NCBI GenBank assembly: GCA_025656505.1
Contig: JAHXHR010000004.1
Span: 1-55,903 of the forward strand
Length of the DNA stretch: 55,903 nucleotides
Direction of reading: 5' to 3'
Source of the DNA: Candidatus Thiodiazotropha sp. (ex Epidulcina cf. delphinae)
GTDB lineage: Bacteria; Pseudomonadota; Gammaproteobacteria; Chromatiales; Chromatiaceae
Of the stretch, positions 49,399 to 55,903 are shown piece by piece (position 1 is the first letter of the stretch; every line of letters starts with the position of its first letter). The position numbers were made by a program, and so were the translations under genes. The notes under the pieces are model-generated. The model saw nothing but the letters and a program-made list of their open reading frames with translations, was not told the origin of the DNA and ran no database searches.

Positions 49399-49870
49399 GA
49401 AATCCAGGCCGAAGATGAGAAACCCGGTGCATTTGGTTGCATTCGGTTTCGGCAGCGGCCTGTTGCCCAAGGCGCCCGGCACCTATGGCTCCCTGGTGGG
49501 GGTGCCGGTCTATCTGTTGATCCGGTCGCTCTCGACCGGCTATTATTTAATCACCGTCCTGGCCGCTTTTGTGTTGGGTGTCTGGATCTGTGAGCGGACT
49601 TCCCGCGATCTCGGGGTGCATGATCACCAGGGTATCGTGTGGGACGAGATCGTAGGTTATCTGGTGGCGATGGCGGCCGCCCCCACGGGGTGGGGGTGGG
49701 TGGTGGTCGGTTTTCTACTGTTTCGGTGGTTCGATATCGTCAAGCCCTGGCCGATACGCTGGATCGACAACAAGGTGGGGGGCGGTCTCGGGATTATGTT
49801 GGATGATCTGCTGGCGGGTATCTTTGCCGCCGTTGCAATGGCCTTACTCGACTATACGGGGTGGTTTTGA
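49373..49870 (+). CDS. pgpA: Phosphatidylglycerophosphatase A
   Basis: A 165-residue protein from ATG 49373, with RNPVHLVAFGFGSGLLPKAPGTYGS and GVHDHQGIVWDEIVGYLVA as PgpA family motifs. It has several membrane segments (about 45-75, 85-110, 135-160). It removes the phosphate from PGP in the inner membrane. ATG 49415 (MRNPV) is the alternative start. Confidence 0.92.
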   Translation: MSIFLQMGEKSRPKMRNPVHLVAFGFGSGLLPKAPGTYGSLVGVPVYLLIRSLSTGYYLITVLAAFVLGVWICERTSRDLGVHDHQGIVWDEIVGYLVAMAAAPTGWGWVVVGFLLFRWFDIVKPWPIRWIDNKVGGGLGIMLDDLLAGIFAAVAMALLDYTGWF

Positions 49871-50518
49871 ATGAGAAACGGATTATTGGCCGTGCTGATG
49901 CTGATCGGTATCGCTCCTTGCCAGGTCTTCTCGGCCGAACGGATTATCGTTGAGGCGCTGTTTACCGGCAAGGCGATGGTCAGGGTGGATGGCGTCAGAA
50001 GGTTGCTGAAACGCAATCAGCCCTCGCCGGAAGGTCTGCTGCTGATTTCAGCGACCAGCAAGGAGGCGGTCATCGAACTGGATGGGGAACGCCGGGTCTA
50101 TCCGTTGGGAGGCCACATCACCACGCGCTTTTCCACGCCTGAACACCTCACCGCCAAGGTCTGGCGCGACCAGGCCGGCGCCTATGCCACGGTAGGGACG
50201 ATCAACGGACTGACCGTGAATTTCCTTGTGGATACCGGCGCAACCGCTGTCGCCATGCATGCAAACCAGGCAAAGCGTCTGGGTATCTCCTATCGGATTG
50301 AGGGTAAACCGATCTATGTCAATACGGCCAATGGGACCACCCCCGCCTATGAAGTGACCCTGGATCGGGTTCAGGTCGGGGATATCACCCTGCGCCGGAT
50401 CAGGGGCTTTGTCATCGACAGCATCGGCCCGGGAAGGGTCCTGCTCGGAATGAGCTTCCTCAAGCGGGTGAAGATGGAGAATAGGGGCGAGGTGTTGCTC
50501 CTGGAGCGGAAATTCTGA
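49871..50518 (+). CDS. Retropepsin-like (clan AA) aspartic protease
   Basis: A 215-residue protein with a signal peptide (residues 1-22, LLAVLMLIGIAPCQVFSA). The C-terminal half (about 95-215) is a TIGR02281-like domain with NFLVDTGATAVAMH, the DTG active-site motif, and VLLGMSFLKRV at the usual end. The protein is periplasmic or membrane-bound. It follows pgpA without a gap. Confidence 0.85.
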   Translation: MRNGLLAVLMLIGIAPCQVFSAERIIVEALFTGKAMVRVDGVRRLLKRNQPSPEGLLLISATSKEAVIELDGERRVYPLGGHITTRFSTPEHLTAKVWRDQAGAYATVGTINGLTVNFLVDTGATAVAMHANQAKRLGISYRIEGKPIYVNTANGTTPAYEVTLDRVQVGDITLRRIRGFVIDSIGPGRVLLGMSFLKRVKMENRGEVLLLERKF

Positions 50519-50522
50519 TCAA

Positions 50523-51341
50523 TCAAACAGGATCAGTGATTTTATCCCGCTCGATCAGCGCATAGGCCGAATGGTTGTGAATCGACTCGAAATTCTCCGA
50601 TTCGACGGTATAGGCGCTGATCCGTTCCTCGCCATTCATCTGAACGGCGATATCCCGCACCATGTCTTCGACAAACTTCGGGTTGTCGTAGGCGTGTTCA
50701 GTGACAAACTTTTCGTCGGGTCTCTTGAGTAGTCCGTAGAGTTCGCATGAGGCCTGACCCTCGACCATGTCGATGATCTCTTCGATCCAGATAAAGCCGT
50801 TGGTCCTGGCCTGAACGGTCACGTGGGAGCGTTGGTTGTGTGCGCCGCGGTCCGAGATCTTCTTTGAACAGGGGCAGAGGCTGGTTACCGGGATCACCAC
50901 CTTGATCTCGATGATGGGTTTACCCCCATGGATTTCGCCAATCAGGGTAACGTTATAGTCGAGCAGGCTTTTTACCCCTGAAACCGGCGCGGTTTTGTTG
51001 ATAAAGAAGGGGAAATTCATCTCGATATGGCCGGATTCCGCTTCCAGACGATCGGTCATTTCGGCCAGCATATCCTTGAACGATTCCACGGTGACTTCCG
51101 TTTCGTGGCTGTTCAGGATCTCCACGAAGCGGGACATGTGGGTGCCTTTGAAGTTGTGCGGCAGATTCACGTACATGTTGAAATTCGCAATGGTGTGCTG
51201 CTCTCCCTCGCTACGGTCTCTGATCCTCATGGGGTGGCGGATATCCTTGATGCCGACCTTATTGATGGCGATCCGGCGGGTATCGGCGCTGTTCTGCACA
51301 TCGGCTATCTGGGAGCCGCTAAGGGGAGTCTTGTCGAACAT
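50523..51341 (-). CDS. folE2: GTP cyclohydrolase FolE2 (MptA family)
   Basis: A 272-residue protein. It has [23 protein letters not shown] with the Cys-pro-Cys metal-binding site, [34 protein letters not shown], and [13 protein letters not shown] near the C-terminus. The family makes dihydroneopterin triphosphate and can use metals other than zinc; many are regulated by zinc. Its upstream region contains a 23-bp inverted repeat hairpin rather than a clear Zur box. Confidence 0.95.
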   Translation of the reverse strand: MFDKTPLSGSQIADVQNSADTRRIAINKVGIKDIRHPMRIRDRSEGEQHTIANFNMYVNLPHNFKGTHMSRFVEILNSHETEVTVESFKDMLAEMTDRLEAESGHIEMNFPFFINKTAPVSGVKSLLDYNVTLIGEIHGGKPIIEIKVVIPVTSLCPCSKKISDRGAHNQRSHVTVQARTNGFIWIEEIIDMVEGQASCELYGLLKRPDEKFVTEHAYDNPKFVEDMVRDIAVQMNGEERISAYTVESENFESIHNHSAYALIERDKITDPV

Positions 51342-51409
51342 ATTGGTGCTTCCTGCCCCACCGTGCGGGGTGTGGGCTTGTGATGAAATCAGTGTTGCAA
51401 GGGTATCCA

Positions 51410-51470
51410 GTGTACTGTCTCATACTAATGCGCGCCTCTGATATCACGCATTAGTTATGAGACAGTACAC
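51410..51470. repeat. Hairpin of two 23-bp arms upstream of folE2
   Basis: GTGTACTGTCTCATA-CTAATGCG faces CGCATTAGtTATGAGACAGTACAC with one bulged base; the loop is about 14 nt. It lies in the gap 51342-51638 between ispA and folE2, with no gene in it. The remaining part of the gap has only small hairpins (for example CCTCTTCTCAAGAGG near 51620). Confidence 0.75.
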
Positions 51471-51638
51471 GGGACCACTCAATGGGAACAACTGATAGAA
51501 CATCAGGTATTTTTAACCTGAATCCGCGAACCCATGGATTGAGAATTCAGTTGCGACAACCGAACCCCGGAATATAGGGGCGGACAGAAAATTATCCCCA
51601 GAATCGGGGGGTGGAGTCAAACCTCTTCTCAAGAGGGG

Positions 51639-52541
51639 TCAGTGTTTTCGGGCCGTAATGTATTGCGCGATCCATCGCAACGGATCTGCCTCGGCGTTGA
51701 AATCCTCAAGGTTCCATAGGGCCTCCCGCAGTAGTTCGTCCACTTTTTCCTTGGCGCCATGCAGACCCAGCAGTGAAGAATAGGTCGGCTTTTGCTGGGC
51801 GATATCCTTGCCCTTGGTCTTGCCGAGCGTTTCGGTGTCGCCTTCCACATCCAGGATGTCGTCGCGGATCTGGAATGCCAAGCCGATGCATTTGGCATAG
51901 CGATCGAGATGGGTGGTCAGTGACTTTTCAGCCGTTGGATTGAGTTGGCTGCTGATGCGCACAGCGGCGCGGATCAGTGCGCCGGTCTTATGAATGTGCA
52001 GGCTTTCCAATTCGGCCAGGTTGAGCTCTTTGCCCACCGCCTCCAGATCGATGGCCTGCCCACCTGCCATGCCGCGAGAACCACTGGCGCGCGCCAGGGT
52101 CTCGATCATGGCCAGCCGGGTTCGGGCGTCGGCCTGCATGCGCTGGTCGCAGCAGAGGCACTGAAACGCCAGGGTCTGCAGAGCATCGCCGACCAGGATA
52201 GCCGTTGCCTCATCGTAGGCGCGGTGACAGGTGGGCCGGTTGCGCCTCAGGTCGTCATCATCCATGGCCGGTAGATCGTCATGGACCAATGAATAGGTGT
52301 GGATGAACTCTATCGCACAGGCAGGGGTATCGAGCCGTTCCTGCGATATACCCAGCGCCCGACCGGCCGCATAAACCAGTAACGGCCGGATGCGCTTGCC
52401 GCCGTTGAGTGAGGCGTATCGCATCGCTTCATGCAGGCGTGTCGGCAGGGTGCCGTTGTTGGGGAGAAGCCGGTCCAGGGAGTGCTCGACACGTTGTCGG
52501 CACTGACGTGCGAAATCATCCAGCGCTTCATTCGTTGTCAT
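51639..52541 (-). CDS. ispA: Farnesyl/geranyl diphosphate synthase
   Basis: A 300-residue protein from ATG 52541 (MTTNEALDDFARQC). It has GGKRIRPLL, LVHDDLPAMDDDDLRR (first DDxxD) and LAFQIRDDILDVEGD (second). It makes C15 diphosphate for isoprenoids. The frame is open upstream to 52631 but that part overlaps xseB. The first gene of the operon is xseB. Confidence 0.95.
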   Translation of the reverse strand: MTTNEALDDFARQCRQRVEHSLDRLLPNNGTLPTRLHEAMRYASLNGGKRIRPLLVYAAGRALGISQERLDTPACAIEFIHTYSLVHDDLPAMDDDDLRRNRPTCHRAYDEATAILVGDALQTLAFQCLCCDQRMQADARTRLAMIETLARASGSRGMAGGQAIDLEAVGKELNLAELESLHIHKTGALIRAAVRISSQLNPTAEKSLTTHLDRYAKCIGLAFQIRDDILDVEGDTETLGKTKGKDIAQQKPTYSSLLGLHGAKEKVDELLREALWNLEDFNAEADPLRWIAQYITARKH

Positions 52542-52785
52542 CGGAGAAGGGCTCCAGGGCGGATGTTCGAGCGTCACCGTTGAGAATACGGACCTTCTGC
52601 TCCGCTTCTTGCAACGCCTCTTGGCAGACACGGGTCAGGGTCACGCCCCGCTCGAACGATTGCAGGGACTCCTCGAGAGACTGATCACCCTGCTCCAGGG
52701 ATTCGACCAGGGTCTCCAACTCCTTCAACGCCTTTTCGAAGGTGGGTGTTTTCTGTTTTCTAGGCACGTTTCTCTTTACAGTCAT
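52528..52785 (-). CDS. xseB: Exodeoxyribonuclease VII small subunit
   Basis: An 85-residue protein with TFEKALKELETLVESLEQGDQSLEESLQSFERGV, the XseB signature. It pairs with XseA to degrade single-stranded DNA. It overlaps ispA by 14 nt; xseB-ispA is a classical gammaproteobacterial pairing. The region 52786-53027 up to parE has no gene. Confidence 0.95.
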   Translation of the reverse strand: MTVKRNVPRKQKTPTFEKALKELETLVESLEQGDQSLEESLQSFERGVTLTRVCQEALQEAEQKVRILNGDARTSALEPFSDDNE

Positions 52786-53012
52786 TGTTTCATTAACCCG
52801 GCCGTGTGGTTTTATTGATTGAGAACGCCACCTACATATCCGACGCTAAAACTAACCTACCCTATGATGGGGGTCAATGATGGCGAAAATCCTGATACGC
52901 TTAATGTTGAAACGATGGCGGTTTTCATAGGATGAGGAAAGGCATGGATCAAGGCTCGCCAGCCATATCGCAGGTGTGTAAACTCCCCGCCGTTGAGTTA
53001 TAGATACCATAG

Positions 53013-54917
<1,905 letters not shown>

Positions 54918-54929
54918 AGATAGAGTGAA

Positions 54930-55049
54930 ATGAATCCCTATAGCAAAAAACAGGTGAGCGAACAGGACCGTCAGTTGCTTTCGCTGAGCGGTGACTATAG
55001 CCGATCGGTGGGGCAGGGCTTGTCGATCTTGCCTGGAGAAATGCGATGA
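54930..55049 (+). CDS. Small 39-residue protein between parE and SCO
   Basis: A short frame starting MNPYSKKQVSEQDRQLLSLS and ending LPGEMR. Its TGA overlaps the next ATG (ATGA), and GAG lies before its start. No family was recognised. Translational coupling to the SCO gene is possible. Confidence 0.45.
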   Translation: MNPYSKKQVSEQDRQLLSLSGDYSRSVGQGLSILPGEMR

Positions 55050-55660
55050 CACACGCTATGCAGAGACGCTTGCTCTTTATCGCCATCGGCCTGCTGGGGG
55101 GGGTGCTTATATGGATGCTGGTGGTCTGGCGCCCTGCGGGTGAGGAGGCTGGCGAGGCATCCGATGGCCGGTTGTCAACACCGCCCGAGGGGGGTGGATT
55201 TTCCCTGGTTTCCTACCGAGGGCCGGTGAACCTGAGCGATTTTCATGGAAAAGTGGTGCTGCTCTATTTCGGCTATACCTGGTGTCCCGATATCTGTCCT
55301 ACCAATCTGGCAATGATGAGTGCAGCTCTGAATGAGATGCGTTCGGATGAACTCGCCGGGGTACAAGGGATCTTTATCAGTGTCGATCCTCATCGTGACA
55401 CCCCGCAGCGATTGAAAGCGTATGTCGAATACTTCCATCCGCAATTGCTGGGTCTTACCGGATCCGATGTGGAGATCGCCGTGACGGCAGGGCGTTACGG
55501 GGCTGCCTACCGTCCGGTGAAAGAGGATGCTGAAGGCCAATACGCGGTTGATCACACAGCGGATACCTACATCATCGATCGCCGGGGGAAACTGGTTATG
55601 GCATTACCCCATGGTTCAGGTGTCGAAGCGTTGCTGGCGGTTATCCGGTCACTGCTTTAG
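55046..55660 (+). CDS. SCO1/SenC family copper chaperone
   Basis: A 204-residue protein with an N-terminal membrane anchor (residues 8-28). The thioredoxin-like domain has VVLLYFGYTWCPDICPTN with the CxxxC copper site, FISVDPHRDTPQRL, and AVDHTADTYIID supplying the His ligand. It delivers copper to cytochrome c oxidase or keeps cysteines reduced. It is the last gene in the window. Confidence 0.93.
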   Translation: MTHAMQRRLLFIAIGLLGGVLIWMLVVWRPAGEEAGEASDGRLSTPPEGGGFSLVSYRGPVNLSDFHGKVVLLYFGYTWCPDICPTNLAMMSAALNEMRSDELAGVQGIFISVDPHRDTPQRLKAYVEYFHPQLLGLTGSDVEIAVTAGRYGAAYRPVKEDAEGQYAVDHTADTYIIDRRGKLVMALPHGSGVEALLAVIRSLL

Positions 55661-55708
55661 GGAACCAGTGCTTTACTAACCTACTAAATCCAGGGAGTAC
55701 TAGGGGGC

Positions 55709-55857
55709 GTTCTCAATTACCTGAGTGAGCGTGATTCTGAGTCATTTTTCGTGCCGGCAAGGCGCGATGAGGCGCAATAGTCATTCTATTGCAACGAATC
55801 GCAACGCCGCCGGCGCGGAAAAGGGCCGGAATCACGCCGCGAACGATGATTGAGAAC
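55709..55857. repeat. Palindromic intergenic element with AATAG hairpin
   Basis: GTTCTCAAT (55709-55717) is inverted at 55849-55857. Inside, GCGTGATTC faces GAATCACGC and a central GCAATAG-TCATT-CTATTGC hairpin is followed by TCGCAACGCCGCC. The element has no coding potential. The central hairpin and downstream GCAACGC are shared with the element at 41686-41985. Confidence 0.75.
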
Positions 55858-55903
55858 ACCCCCTATGCCTATTTCTTCTTCACTCCCACTCTCAGTCGTA
55901 GGT

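Overview
The window joins an almost complete temperate prophage (about 1 to 33906) to an ordinary gammaproteobacterial chromosome segment (33908 to the end). Host genes such as ychF, the ribBA-like/ribH/nusB/thiL/pgpA run, folE2, ispA, xseB, parE and a SCO protein, together with secreted c-type haem proteins, suggest a free-living or symbiotic gammaproteobacterium, possibly of the sulfur-oxidising type. That last point is inference; nothing here fixes the genus.

Prophage layout. The integrase ends one base from the 3' end of a tRNA-Met gene, so the tRNA is the likely attachment site; the other end is not visible in the window. Reading leftward on the minus strand from the immunity region are a Cro-like gene, small early genes, replication genes (primase, VapE-type helicase, and a 12-copy 9-bp repeat array), a Q-type antiterminator, a probable late promoter and terminator, a lambda-type head module (TerS, TerL, portal, protease-capsid fusion, joining proteins), a P2-type contractile tail and baseplate module, and lysis-type genes (DUF5675, holin-like). 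Rightward on the plus strand are the S24-type CI repressor, an antirepressor preceded by a C4-like antisense RNA, a YdaS-HTH/ParB fusion protein, a minimal P-loop protein, excisionase and integrase. CI/Cro operators sit over the -10 of both early promoters in the same geometry.

The most unusual prophage signal is a 16-bp palindrome, TGTTTC-YYRR-GAAACA, found six times between 5.9 and 29.4 kb and nowhere in the host part. Its arms equal the bacterial parS arms and its centre resembles the Noc site. The prophage encodes a ParB-domain protein but no ParA, so this looks like a phage-borne ParB/Noc-like system.

Host part. An orphan parA lies between two inverted copies of a 255-bp mobile-looking repeat. 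Next come an L,D-transpeptidase, a TetR/ABC1-kinase/membrane protein/hydrolase operon, an oxidoreductase, and then two tandemly duplicated secreted haem proteins. One has a single haem site, MopE-type metal-binding repeats and a tail of exactly 40 aspartates. Its paralogue has seven haem sites and a lysine-rich heptad tail. The opposite charges suggest that they dock. After them come riboflavin, thiamin, folate and isoprenoid genes, topoisomerase IV subunit B and a SCO copper chaperone. Several palindromic intergenic repeats are scattered through the host part.
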